Assembly: GCA_937926205.1 (NCBI GenBank) | Contig: CALEYL010000009.1 | Coordinates: 22,560 to 86,559 of the forward strand | Source: an uncultured Saprospiraceae bacterium | Lineage (GTDB): Bacteria; Bacteroidota; Bacteroidia; Chitinophagales; Saprospiraceae | Reading direction: 5' to 3' | Length of the DNA: 64,000 nucleotides | Shown here: piece after piece, positions 51,348-60,454 of the stretch | Position numbering within the stretch: the first letter of the stretch is position 1 | Layout: the number at the start of each line of letters is the position of its first letter | Made by a program: the position numbers and the translations under genes | The notes under the pieces: generated by a model | The model's input: only the letters and a program-made list of their open reading frames with translations | Database searches by the model: none | What the model was told of the DNA's origin: nothing

Positions 51348-51468
51348 AGGTTAAATTCAAAGGTTAAAGTAGAAAGGATAAAGGTTAAAGGTTAAAGGAA
51401 AAAGGTTAAAGGGGGTAACCTGCTAATTTGTAAACACCGTCCATCCTCTACCGTCCACCGTCTACCGC
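51327..51468. repeat. Heptamer microsatellite pair (GGTTAAA and CCGTCCA)
   Basis: GGTTAAA units with variants run from 51327 to about 51411, partly overlapping the dctQ 3' end. CCGTCCA, TCCTCTA and CCGTCTA units follow at 51438-51468. The order and strand match 28950-29136. Confidence 0.75.
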
Positions 51469-51482
51469 ATAAAAAAAACACC

Positions 51483-52781
51483 ATGGATTGGCTTGCTATA
51501 TTGCTCTTTATCAGTGTTTTTATCCTCATTTTGTACGGCTTCCCGGTTGCGTTTACCATGGGGGGCATTTCCATCATTTACGCCCTTTGTTTTTTGGACA
51601 GCTCGGTCTTTGCTGCGCTGCCTTCCCGCATCATGGGGGTGATGACGAACTACGTATTGATTGCAGTGCCGCTGTTTATTTTTATGGGCATTATGCTGGA
51701 AAAGTCGGGCCTCGCGGAACGATTGCTCGAAACCATGGCCATTTTAATGGGCAAAATTAAAGGCGGCATAGCCTTGTCTGTTATTGTGGTGGGCGGTATG
51801 CTGGCTGCTTCAACCGGAATTGTCGGTGCAACGGTGGTTACGATGGGATTAATCAGCCTGCCGACCATGCTGAAAAGAGGGTATAGCCCCGAATTGGCAA
51901 CCGGAACGATTGCGTCAGCCGGAACACTTGGACAGATCATTCCACCTTCTGTGGTGTTGGTTTTGCTCGGTAGCGTGCTGAATGTACCGGTAGGAACCCT
52001 ATTTGCAGCGGCACTCTGGCCGGGTTTGCTTTTGGTAGCGCTCTATGCGGTTTACATCATTGTTTTTGCCTTCCTGAGACCCGGCGATGCGCCTGCCATG
52101 CCGGAAGAGGAAGTACGGGCCTTTCGGGGGCCGGGGTTCAATGCCCGGGTTTTCCAGGCTTTTTTCCTGCCAATGCTGTTGATTGTGGCTGTACTCGGGT
52201 CCATTTTCATGGGGTGGGCGACACCAACTGAAGCTGCGGCTATTGGCGCAATGGGGGCAACTATATTGACCATTTCACAGAAGAAATTTTCATTGGGCAT
52301 GCTGCGTGAAGTCATGCAGGAAACAACCCATCTGACCAGCATGATTTTTGTGATTTTGCTGGGCGCGACTACCTTTTCCTTTGTCTTTCGCGAAATGAAC
52401 GGTGATTTGTACCTGGTGGGTCTGATTCAGGATGCCAATTTATCCCCTTATGCTTTTCTGGCACTGGTCATGGCCGTGGTTTTTGTTGCAGGTTTTTTCA
52501 TCGATTTTATCGAAATCATTTTCATCATCATACCTGTCGTGGCGCCTATTTTCATTGAATTGAAAATGGACCTGATCTGGATAGGCATCCTGTTCGGCAT
52601 CAACCTGCAAACCAGTTTTTTGACCCCGCCATTTGGTTTTTCTCTTTTCTATCTGAAAGGGGTTGCACCGCCTTCAGTCACCACAAGGCACCTCTACAGG
52701 GGCATCATTCCTTTTGTCCTGATTCAGATATTATTGCTGATTATGGTCGTGCTGTTTCCGGAGTTTCTTTTGCGCTATTGA
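51483..52781 (+). CDS. TRAP transporter large permease, DctM-like
   Basis: The 432-residue ion-coupled permease of a TRAP transporter, 12 or so helices. Typical parts are GFPVAFTMGGISIIYAL, AASTGIVGATVVTMGLISLP, TGTIASAGTLGQIIPPSVVLVLLG and QTSFLTPPFGFSLFYLKGV. The substrate is an organic acid or similar in known systems. The periplasmic binding protein DctP is missing from this window on both sides. Confidence 0.93.
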   Translation: MDWLAILLFISVFILILYGFPVAFTMGGISIIYALCFLDSSVFAALPSRIMGVMTNYVLIAVPLFIFMGIMLEKSGLAERLLETMAILMGKIKGGIALSVIVVGGMLAASTGIVGATVVTMGLISLPTMLKRGYSPELATGTIASAGTLGQIIPPSVVLVLLGSVLNVPVGTLFAAALWPGLLLVALYAVYIIVFAFLRPGDAPAMPEEEVRAFRGPGFNARVFQAFFLPMLLIVAVLGSIFMGWATPTEAAAIGAMGATILTISQKKFSLGMLREVMQETTHLTSMIFVILLGATTFSFVFREMNGDLYLVGLIQDANLSPYAFLALVMAVVFVAGFFIDFIEIIFIIIPVVAPIFIELKMDLIWIGILFGINLQTSFLTPPFGFSLFYLKGVAPPSVTTRHLYRGIIPFVLIQILLLIMVVLFPEFLLRY

Positions 52782-52804
52782 ATGAGCCTGAAGAGACATA
52801 CTGT

Positions 52805-54709
52805 TTACTCCATGGCCATCATGGCATCTTCCCAGGCAGCAACAGCAGTTGCAAGGTCCTTCTTTTTGTTTTCGTAGCGCTCCATAAATACGGGGTAATC
52901 CGGAGCGCCGTAAACAGCAGGTTCAGCCATTTTTTCCTCCATTTCCGAAATTTCCTTTTCCAGGGTTTCAATGCGTTTCTCCGCGTTTTGAACGGCGCGC
53001 ATCAGGCGCTTTCGCTCTTCCCGGTCAAGCTCTCTTTTTGGCCCTGAACCATTGCCGGAAGCGCCAATCGAGCTACTGAGTTCAACCTGCCGCATATCGT
53101 TCAGTGCTCTTCTTTCGAGGAAAGCATTGACGTCTCCGATGTGGTCGTAGAGATGGCGGTCTCTGAATTCCAAGGTCCGGTTGGTCAGCCCGCTCAAAAA
53201 CTCCCGGTCGTGGCTGACCACAATCAGGGAGCCGTCGTAGTCGGCTAAAGCCTGCTTGAGCACGTCTTTTGAGAGCATGTCAAGGTGGTTGGTCGGCTCA
53301 TCAAGTACCAGCAGGTTAAAGGGCCGTAGCAGCATACAGGCCAGCGCAAGCCGTGCGCGCTCGCCACCGGAAAGCACGGATACTTTTTTATCCACATCAT
53401 CACCGCTGAACAAAAAGGCGCCCAGAATTGCGCGTAATTTGGTCCGCATTTCGGGTGGAGAATAGCTTTCCATGGTTTCGAGCAGCGTGAGGTTGGACTG
53501 CAGGGTTTCTGATTGATTCTGAGCATAGTAGCCGATCTGTACATTGTGACCAATGTTCAGTTGTCCGCCACTCGAAGCGATTTCGTTGACAATGATTTTT
53601 GCCAGTGTGGTTTTGCCCTGCCCGTTTTGGCCTACAAAAGCTACCCGGTCGCCGCGATCCAATTTAAAATAAACCTTGTCGAGTACCGTCAGTTTATCGT
53701 ACCGTTTCTCTAAATCTATGGCTTCTACAACCACCTGACCAGAGCGTGGGGCAGGAGGAAAGCGAAGGTTCATCACTGCGGTATCCGCATCGTCGATCTC
53801 GATGCGTTCCACTTTATCCAGCTGCTTTTGCATGGATTGCGCCATGCTGGTTTTGGTCGCTTTGGCCATAAACCGGGCAATGGTACGCTCTTTCTGGGCA
53901 ATGGTGCGCTGCTGGTTTTCGTAAGCAGACAATTGCTTTTCCAGACGTTCGTTACGAAGCGCCACGTATTTGCTGTATGGCGCTTTATAATCAAAAGCCT
54001 TGCCCAACTCTATTTCTATCGTTCGTTCGGTTGTATTGTCGAGGAATTGTTTGTCGTGCGAAATGATGATGATGGCGCCGGCATAAGTTTTCAAAAAGCC
54101 TTCCAGCCAGATGATGGATTCGATGTCGAGGTGGTTGGTAGGTTCATCGAGCAGGAGGTAATCGGGGCGCTGAAGCAGCATTTTGGCCAATTCCACGCGC
54201 ATTTGCCAGCCACCGCTGAATTCGTCGGTCAATCGCTGGAGGTCGCTTGATTTAAAACCCAGACCTTTTAACACGCGTTCCGCTTCGGCTTCCATAGAGG
54301 TTCCGCCGAGAATAGAAAAACGGTCATTGGCGTTGGAAAACTCTTCCAGCAGGCGTTCGTAATCGTCGCTTTCATAGTCGGTGCGGACTTCAATTTCACG
54401 GTGCATCTCTTCGATGCGTTGTTCCAGCGCTTTGGTTTCTGCAAAGGCCGTAAGGGCTTCGTCCAGTACCGTTTTTCCTTTCGGAATGTTCATTTCCTGG
54501 TGCAAAAAACCAAGGGTACTGGCTGTGGGCCGGCTGACTTTCCCTGTATCAGGCCGGATGTCTCCGGCAATGATCTTCATTGTGGTCGATTTTCCGGCGC
54601 CGTTTCGGCCCACCAAACCCACTCTGTCGCGTATGCCAATGACTAAATTGACATTGTCTAAAAGCACGCGATCTCCATATTTTACGGAAATATCCGCCAG
54701 TACGATCAT
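52805..54709 (-). CDS. ABC-F family ATPase
   Basis: A 634-residue protein with two ABC domains and no membrane part. Walker A motifs are GRNGAGKST (residues 35-43) and GQNGQGKTT. Signature motifs are FSGGWQMRVELAKML and LSGGERARLALACML. The Walker B motifs are LLLDEPTNHLD and LVLDEPTNHLD. The linker between domains (ALRNERLEKQLSAYENQQRT) fits the P-site tRNA interaction motif region. A C-terminal coiled coil (EKRIETLEKEISEMEEKMAE) resembles Uup. ABC-F proteins act on the ribosome. Confidence 0.93.
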   Translation of the reverse strand: MIVLADISVKYGDRVLLDNVNLVIGIRDRVGLVGRNGAGKSTTMKIIAGDIRPDTGKVSRPTASTLGFLHQEMNIPKGKTVLDEALTAFAETKALEQRIEEMHREIEVRTDYESDDYERLLEEFSNANDRFSILGGTSMEAEAERVLKGLGFKSSDLQRLTDEFSGGWQMRVELAKMLLQRPDYLLLDEPTNHLDIESIIWLEGFLKTYAGAIIIISHDKQFLDNTTERTIEIELGKAFDYKAPYSKYVALRNERLEKQLSAYENQQRTIAQKERTIARFMAKATKTSMAQSMQKQLDKVERIEIDDADTAVMNLRFPPAPRSGQVVVEAIDLEKRYDKLTVLDKVYFKLDRGDRVAFVGQNGQGKTTLAKIIVNEIASSGGQLNIGHNVQIGYYAQNQSETLQSNLTLLETMESYSPPEMRTKLRAILGAFLFSGDDVDKKVSVLSGGERARLALACMLLRPFNLLVLDEPTNHLDMLSKDVLKQALADYDGSLIVVSHDREFLSGLTNRTLEFRDRHLYDHIGDVNAFLERRALNDMRQVELSSSIGASGNGSGPKRELDREERKRLMRAVQNAEKRIETLEKEISEMEEKMAEPAVYGAPDYPVFMERYENKKKDLATAVAAWEDAMMAME

Positions 54710-54842
54710 GGTTATAATTTTATGCTTTGCTTCCCTTAAAGCCGGCCTGCAAAGCTACTATCCTTCAAAAACGGCGCAAAAATAAGAAAAAACGGGCATG
54801 TTGAACTGCTTATTTAAAAGAATGAAACAGGCGGGGTAAAAC

Positions 54843-54870
54843 AAAAGCCGCTGATTGCTCAGCGGCTTTA
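54843..54870 (-). terminator. Intrinsic terminator of ssrA
   Basis: Minus-strand AAAGCCGCT - GAGCAATC - AGCGGCTTT, followed by TGTTTTA. It lies 9 nt after the mature 3' end of tmRNA. Confidence 0.8.
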
Positions 54871-54878
54871 ACTTTCTG

Positions 54879-55269
54879 TGGAGACGGCGAGATTTGAACT
54901 CGCGTCCAGAGAAAGCACTAAAAAGCTTTCTACATGCTTAACCGGCTATTTGGATCTTGGTGCAAGGATAGGTCAGTCGGTCACCCTGTGTCTTACACCC
55001 AGCCCTGGATCTTAGAAGCGCAATTGGGCAAATTGAACTTCCCAGCCTGAGGTTGGTTGATGCACGAACGCGGCTCCTTCAGGCGGAGAGCAAGGCCCAC
55101 GTAGGGCGTGCGTTGCGTACAATGGCGTCCTTAATCCCTAGGATTAGGCAGCCATGGCATACTGAGTATTGCCATTTATGGTTTGATCGCCATTTTTTAC
55201 GGAGTGAACAACCCTGCTCCGGCATGCTTACTAGTCAGTTCTCTTTCCTGTCGATTCCGGTACGTCCCC
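54879..55269 (-). ncRNA. ssrA: tmRNA
   Basis: Transfer-messenger RNA that rescues stalled ribosomes. The 5' end GGGGACG (55269-55263) pairs with the 3' end CGTCTCC (54886-54880), with one G-U pair, followed by discriminator A. The T-arm reads GAGTTCAAATCTC. The tag reading frame at 55144-55176 encodes NGNTQYAMAA and stops at TAA. The CCA end is not encoded in full. Its GGAATCGACAGG block near the 5' end is the tmRNA hallmark. Confidence 0.95.
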
Positions 55270-55377
55270 TTGTTGAATAGTAATTGAAAAGCAAAGATAG
55301 AACTAATTAGCGCCCCGGAAAGTTTCACAAGCTTCAATTTTTTCTTAGTATTGGGCAAACAAAAACCAACCTTACCT

Positions 55378-55839
55378 ATGATGAAGCGATTAAAAATGAA
55401 CGCAGGGAGCGCCTTAGCTGTGTTCCTGTTGTTCTCAGTCATGTTCTCAGCCTGCAAGGGCACTCAATACACTCCTGCGAATTTGCCTGAAAAGCAATTG
55501 TTGTTTGGAGAAGGCGGCGGTTTTACCGGTGATTTTACAGAATACCTGTTGCTGGAAAACGGTCAATTATTCGTGCAGAAGCGGTTCAATGGCGAACAAA
55601 TGGAAATCGCTTCAACAAAAAAAAGCAAAGCCAAAGCGATGTTCAAACAAGCCGCAGCGCTGCTGACAGATTCTGCTGCGATCAATTATCCGGGCAATAT
55701 GTATTATTTTCTGCAGTTGAAAGACAACGGTTCAGACGTGCGCCTGACCTGGGGTGCTCCTGGCTATGAAGTAAATGAGCCTGTTAAATTGTTGTACGAT
55801 CAATTGAAAACCCTGACGCCGGCAGCGGAGAGCAAATAA
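55378..55839 (+). CDS. Putative lipoprotein of unknown function
   Basis: A 153-residue protein with a lipoprotein signal (MKRLKMNAGSALAVFLLFSVMFSACKG, lipobox FSAC). The rest is a small beta-rich domain (LLFGEGGGFTGDFTEYLLLENGQLF) seen in other Bacteroidota lipoproteins, with no known role. I start at the ATG at 55378 (a second ATG follows at 55381). A leading part from 55351 would need a TTG and spoil the signal. Confidence 0.75.
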   Translation: MMKRLKMNAGSALAVFLLFSVMFSACKGTQYTPANLPEKQLLFGEGGGFTGDFTEYLLLENGQLFVQKRFNGEQMEIASTKKSKAKAMFKQAAALLTDSAAINYPGNMYYFLQLKDNGSDVRLTWGAPGYEVNEPVKLLYDQLKTLTPAAESK

Positions 55840-55852
55840 TCAGATTAGAAGC

Positions 55853-56917
55853 TTAATCAAAAATCACTTCCGTTGCGCCGTGCCCGTACCGGGGATGAAA
55901 CTCATTTTTAAAAGTCTTGACTTCAGGAATGCGCAACAGGCGGCTAGAAATGGTATCCCGCAGGCGGCCTGTGCCCAGGCCATGAATTACAAAAACCCGC
56001 TCGACGCCAAGCCGGATGGCTTTATCAATAAAAGCGTCGAAATGCCGCAGCTGGATGTGTAATATCTCTGCATTACTGAGCTTAGCCCAACTTTGAGTCA
56101 ATTGCTCAATATGAAGGTCTATTTCAGGGACAAACTCTGCCAATTCCCGAACCTCATGCGGCATGTGCTTTAATTTGGTCGGAGAAAATTTGGCCGGAGT
56201 TGCCTGGCGTTTGGTGTAAGCAACCAGATCTTCGCTTTCTTTTTTGTCGGCTGGCTCGTCTTTCAGATTTTCAAAAATCCGGAATAAATGCACCGGTCTG
56301 TTCAACAGGGGAGCAGTCAATACCTTGTTGAAAAACTGCTGCGGTTTGATCTTCAGATTCTTAGTCAGCTGAGTACCCGGGCCTTCGGTTGTAATACGCC
56401 AGCAGGTAAGGTTAACTTCCGGAGACTCATTGAGTTGGTCAAATGACAATTCGGTGATTTGCAGTGCACTTACAGCATCCATTTTGCCTTCCTGCTGTTT
56501 AACCAACTTGCCTTTTAAAGAAAATTTGATGTCAAATACAACTTCGTATCTGGTATCATTGATGAGAAAAATGAGGTATTTCTCAATCGATGCATCGTTG
56601 CGAAAGGATGGGTCAAATGCCAGTTGTACACCACTGCTGCGGAGAATGGCGTATTGATTTTCAGAGGCTGTGCGGGGCGGGGGTGGTTCCGCCTGGTATT
56701 TTTTCGGAGCCGGGACTACTTTGGCTTTGGCAAAGACCTGGTTTTTGAGCGGATCGCTGTAGTGTACGATATCTTCTTCAAATACAGGGATTTCCATATC
56801 GCCCCCGTCGAGCAATACCTGAAGCATGCCGTGTTCCAGCAAGGCTGTTACCACTCCTGTGTCGCTCGTGCGCACTAACTTTACTTTCGTTCCTATTGCA
56901 AATAGCACCGGTTTCAA
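55853..56917 (-). CDS. DUF2027/Smr domain protein
   Basis: A 354-residue protein. The N-terminus is a DUF2027 domain (KVKLVRTSDTGVVTALLEHG). A charged linker is followed by a C-terminal Smr domain with EIDLHIEQL and VFVIHGLGTGRLRDTI (HGxGxG). Smr domains bind or nick nucleic acid. It starts with TTG at 56917, right at the domain edge. It is not a MutS2 protein, since no ATPase is present. Confidence 0.88.
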   Translation of the reverse strand: MKPVLFAIGTKVKLVRTSDTGVVTALLEHGMLQVLLDGGDMEIPVFEEDIVHYSDPLKNQVFAKAKVVPAPKKYQAEPPPPRTASENQYAILRSSGVQLAFDPSFRNDASIEKYLIFLINDTRYEVVFDIKFSLKGKLVKQQEGKMDAVSALQITELSFDQLNESPEVNLTCWRITTEGPGTQLTKNLKIKPQQFFNKVLTAPLLNRPVHLFRIFENLKDEPADKKESEDLVAYTKRQATPAKFSPTKLKHMPHEVRELAEFVPEIDLHIEQLTQSWAKLSNAEILHIQLRHFDAFIDKAIRLGVERVFVIHGLGTGRLRDTISSRLLRIPEVKTFKNEFHPRYGHGATEVIFD

Positions 56918-56971
56918 TTGAATTTTATACTTTAGACGCCGAATCCGACGTCGGGATCAAAGATACAAATT

Positions 56972-57634
56972 GTGATCGGTATACTGCTGTCGAAATGGAA
57001 ATGGAAAATTGCTCAGGCACTGGAGTGGCGCTGGTGGTATTTTTATTTAGCACGGCACCCGAAACAGGACTACCTGAACAAAAAGCGCGCTTATTGGGAG
57101 CAGATGTTGCTGGCGGCCGGATTGGTGCCTGAAAAAGGCATGCGCATGCTGGATGCCGGATGTGGCCCGGCTGGTCTTTTTATTTTACCCTTAGGGGGAA
57201 GTGTGGATGCGCTGGACCCGCTTTTGGAACAGTATCAGCGAAGGCTGCCTCATTTTGATCCGGATGATTTTCCTGAGGTAAAATTCATTCCCCGGCCTCT
57301 GGAAGGTTTTCAACCGGCCGGATTATACGATGTCGTCTGGTGTTTCAATGCCATCAACCATGTAGAGAACCTGGAATTAGCTGCTGCCAGTCTGGTGGAA
57401 GCCCTGCAGCCTGGCGGTTTGCTGGTGGTTTCGGTTGATGTACACAAATACGCCTGGTTAAAAAAGATTTTCCAATATTTGCCAGGTGATGTGTTGCATC
57501 CTCATCAATTCGATGCAAAGGATTATGAAGCGCTTTTTTTGTCGTTTGACCTGACCCTGTTGCGCCGCAAAACTTTAAAAAAAGGCTTGGTTTTTGACTA
57601 TTACCTGATGGTTTTTGAAAAAAGTAAGGCATGA
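56972..57634 (+). CDS. Class I SAM-dependent methyltransferase
   Basis: A 220-residue protein with MLDAGCGPAGLFILPLGGSV as SAM loop I and LYDVVWCFNAINHVENLELA as the post-I region. It begins with GTG at 56972. It overlaps the next gene by 4 nt (ATGA). The substrate is unknown; UbiE-like small-molecule methylation is typical for this fold. Confidence 0.82.
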   Translation: MIGILLSKWKWKIAQALEWRWWYFYLARHPKQDYLNKKRAYWEQMLLAAGLVPEKGMRMLDAGCGPAGLFILPLGGSVDALDPLLEQYQRRLPHFDPDDFPEVKFIPRPLEGFQPAGLYDVVWCFNAINHVENLELAAASLVEALQPGGLLVVSVDVHKYAWLKKIFQYLPGDVLHPHQFDAKDYEALFLSFDLTLLRRKTLKKGLVFDYYLMVFEKSKA

Positions 57635-58173
57635 AGAAACGGAGCATGGAAGCGTTGAACCGCCTGAGCCCCGAAGCTTTCCGGCAAAGTGGGAAGACAC
57701 CAGTGGCAGTGGTGTTGGATAATGTCCGCTCTGCCTTAAATGTTGGTTCCGCTTTTCGAACAGCAGATGCCTTTGCTATTGAAAAAATGGTACTTTGCGG
57801 CATTACTGCACAGCCTCCGCACCGGGAAATTCTGAAAACAGCCCTCGGTGCAACGGATTCTGTAGACTGGACTTATTTTGCCAGTGCGCTTGATGCAGCC
57901 CGGTCATTAAAAGAAGAGGGGTATCAAATTGTAGCAGTTGAACAGGCTACTGACAGTGTTTTGTTGCAAGTATTTGAATCTGAGGCAAAAGTGCCTTGCG
58001 CTTTGTTTTTTGGAAACGAAGTAAGCGGGGTCAGCGACGAAGTTTTGAGCATGGCTGACGCCTGCATCGAAATTCCCCAGGCTGGTACGAAACACTCGCT
58101 CAATATTTCCGTTTGTGTGGGCGTAGTCGTTTGGGAATTTTTTAAGCGGTATCACCCCGAGAAGCTGCAATAA
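57631..58173 (+). CDS. TrmH family RNA 2'-O-methyltransferase
   Basis: A SPOUT methyltransferase of 180 residues. Motif 1 is LDNVRSALNVGSAFRTADAF, motif 2 FFGNEVSGVSDEVL and motif 3 IEIPQAGTKHSLNISVCVGVV. It lacks the extra N-terminal domain of RlmB. The target may be tRNA G18 or rRNA, undetermined. It is coupled to the upstream methyltransferase. Confidence 0.9.
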   Translation: MKKRSMEALNRLSPEAFRQSGKTPVAVVLDNVRSALNVGSAFRTADAFAIEKMVLCGITAQPPHREILKTALGATDSVDWTYFASALDAARSLKEEGYQIVAVEQATDSVLLQVFESEAKVPCALFFGNEVSGVSDEVLSMADACIEIPQAGTKHSLNISVCVGVVVWEFFKRYHPEKLQ

Positions 58174-58246
58174 ATTCATACTTAAGACTTAGTATATTTC
58201 GTTTGGTATGACAACAAAGTTCTAACTATATTCAAACGCCAGTGTC

Positions 58247-58840
58247 ATGAACTATCACGGAGCCAAAGCTTTCATTCTGGATAAACTGGAACAGGAACTG
58301 TCGGATAACCTGACATACCATGGTATGCACCATACCCTTGATGTGCTGTATGTAACGGAGGAGTTGTGCTATTTTGAAAAAGTATCTCCCTATGAAGCCT
58401 TGTTGCTGAAAACAGCTGCTTTGTTTCATGACTCCGGGTTTACCATCAACAATAAAGATCACGAAGCTCTGGGCTGCAACATTGCCCGGGAACATTTACC
58501 GAAATACGGGTTCACGAATGCCGAGATTGAACAAATTTGTGGCATGATCATGGCTACGAAAATCCCGCAGACGCCCCGAAACGCCCTGGAACAAATTATT
58601 TGCGACGCTGATCTGGACTACCTGGGGCGCGACGATTTTTTTAGTATCGGAAGCACCCTGTATGAGGAGTTGAAGGCCTATAAAGTGTTGGAAACCGAAG
58701 AAACCTGGAACCGGCTTCAGGTTGGATTTTTGGAAAAGCACGCTTTTTTTACCGAAACCAATAAGCGCCGGCGTTCGCCTCAAAAACGCAAGTATCTGGA
58801 CACCCTGAAAGAAATTGTGGCTGGCTACGAAAAAAAATGA
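58247..58840 (+). CDS. HD domain phosphohydrolase
   Basis: A 197-residue metal-dependent hydrolase with HHTLDVLYVTEELC, LFHDSGFTINN (the HD pair) and IICDADLDYLGRDDF. Many such proteins act on nucleotides. The exact substrate is unknown. Confidence 0.85.
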   Translation: MNYHGAKAFILDKLEQELSDNLTYHGMHHTLDVLYVTEELCYFEKVSPYEALLLKTAALFHDSGFTINNKDHEALGCNIAREHLPKYGFTNAEIEQICGMIMATKIPQTPRNALEQIICDADLDYLGRDDFFSIGSTLYEELKAYKVLETEETWNRLQVGFLEKHAFFTETNKRRRSPQKRKYLDTLKEIVAGYEKK

Positions 58841-58909
58841 AATAGGAGGCAGCGTTTGCAGCGGGCTAAACGTAATCTTATCAGTTTGATGATATAGGCG
58901 TTATAATTT

Positions 58910-58980
58910 CAAACAGCCCCTGCTTAACACTCACAAAGTTTTTTTTATAAAGCAAGAAGGGGCTGTTTGTTTTTTTTTTG
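58910..58980. terminator. Bidirectional terminator
   Basis: CAAACAGCCCCT...AGGGGCTGTTTG arms around a 25-nt A/T-rich loop, followed by ten T residues. It separates the HD gene from the converging tyrS. Confidence 0.75.
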
Positions 58981-58988
58981 AAGACGCC

Positions 58989-60263
58989 TTAAGCCGATAC
59001 CACCATCACCTTGTTTTTCTTCCCATTTTCTATCAGCAAATATTTGCCGTGAAGCAAAGCATCCTGCGCAATCAGACTTTCAGGAGTGCTTATTTTTTCT
59101 TTGTTGACAGAAACGGCATTTCCCTGAACAGCGCGTCGCGCTTCTGCTTTTGAACTGGAAATGCCGGTTTGAGCCATCAGATCGACAATGTTAATTCCTC
59201 CGGATAAAGTTGTCCGGTCCATTTCAAAAACAGGAATCTCTTCAGATACGGTTTTTAACTCTGCAGCGCTCATGGCCAGCAGGCCTTCGCGGTCAGCGTT
59301 TTTTCCGAATAGCAGTTCCGAGACTTTCAATACCGACTCAAAAGCTTCTCTTGAATGGATGCGTACGGTCAATTCTTCGGCGAGAAGCCGCTTGAGTTCA
59401 CGCGGGTTTTCTGCGTGTTCGCTTTCCAGGGCTTCTACTTCTTCTTTTGAGCGCAAAGTAAAATACCGTATGTATTTTGGCAAATCGGCGTCATCTGCAT
59501 TGATCCAGAACTGGTAGAATTTGTAAGGAGAAGTGAGTTCCGCATCAAGCCACAGGTTGCCCTGTTCTGATTTTCCAAACTTTTTCCCATCTGCTTTGGT
59601 CAGCAATGGAGTGGTGAGTGCATACGCGCGCTTGCCGAGGTTCCTTCGGATGAATTCTGTACCCGAAGTGATGTTCCCCCACTGATCTGAGCCGCCCATT
59701 TGCAACACGCAGTTATAGCGTTCATATAAGCATTGAAAATCATAGCCCTGTATTAACTGGTAGCTGAATTCCGTGAAGGAAATACCCGTTTCAATACGCT
59801 TTTTGACCGATTCTTTTGACATCATGTAATTGACGGTAAGGGTTTTGCCTACCTCTCTCAGGAAATCCAATACATTCATGTCTTTGTAAAAATCGTAGTT
59901 GTTCACCAGTAAGGCGCGATTGTCCCCCTCTGTAAAATTGAGAAGCCTCGTGATCTGTGTGACCTGATGTGCCAGGTTGCGGTCCAGTTCTTCTCCTGTT
60001 TTCAGCTGTCTTTCTTCATCCTTAAACGAAGGGTCTCCTATTCGGCCCGTAGCGCCACCCATAAGTACAATTGGTTGATGACCAGCGCGTTGAAGCAGGG
60101 TTAAAAGCATCAATTGTACGTAATTGCCAATCGTCAGAGCAGGCGCAGTCGGGTCGAAGCCGATATAAGCTGTGACCATTTGACCACTTTTAAACAAATC
60201 TTCTGTTTCGGGGATCATGTCCTGCAACATGCCGCGCCACCTGAGTTCATCCAAAAAATTCAT
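58989..60263 (-). CDS. tyrS: Tyrosyl-tRNA synthetase
   Basis: A 424-residue class I synthetase. YIGFDPTAPALTIGNYVQL carries the HIGH-type motif, here T44-I-G-N47. YQLIQGYDFQCLY and LQMGGSDQWGNITSG bind tyrosine. KFGKS at 228-232 is the KMSKS-type loop. An S4 RNA-binding domain ends the protein (VDLMAQTGISSSKAEARRAV). The Thr in place of the first histidine of HIGN is discussed under findings. Confidence 0.95.
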   Translation of the reverse strand: MNFLDELRWRGMLQDMIPETEDLFKSGQMVTAYIGFDPTAPALTIGNYVQLMLLTLLQRAGHQPIVLMGGATGRIGDPSFKDEERQLKTGEELDRNLAHQVTQITRLLNFTEGDNRALLVNNYDFYKDMNVLDFLREVGKTLTVNYMMSKESVKKRIETGISFTEFSYQLIQGYDFQCLYERYNCVLQMGGSDQWGNITSGTEFIRRNLGKRAYALTTPLLTKADGKKFGKSEQGNLWLDAELTSPYKFYQFWINADDADLPKYIRYFTLRSKEEVEALESEHAENPRELKRLLAEELTVRIHSREAFESVLKVSELLFGKNADREGLLAMSAAELKTVSEEIPVFEMDRTTLSGGINIVDLMAQTGISSSKAEARRAVQGNAVSVNKEKISTPESLIAQDALLHGKYLLIENGKKNKVMVVSA

Positions 60264-60454
60264 ACGGATTAAAGTTTTGTAGACCCCTGATCAGGAGTCC
60301 GATATCAATTGGATCGCAAAATTATCATTTTAGTTCAAAGCGCAACAGATGACTTATGTTATTGTAGAAGTTGAAAATTCCCGTTAAGTTTGACGCTTTT
60401 ACGATAAGAAGCCTGAATCTTGAGAAATCGTTTCATTCACACAAATAAAATATT

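Noticed and set aside
55053..55280. 75-codon plus-strand ORF
   Set aside because: It lies wholly across the tmRNA gene on the other strand and has no recognisable product.
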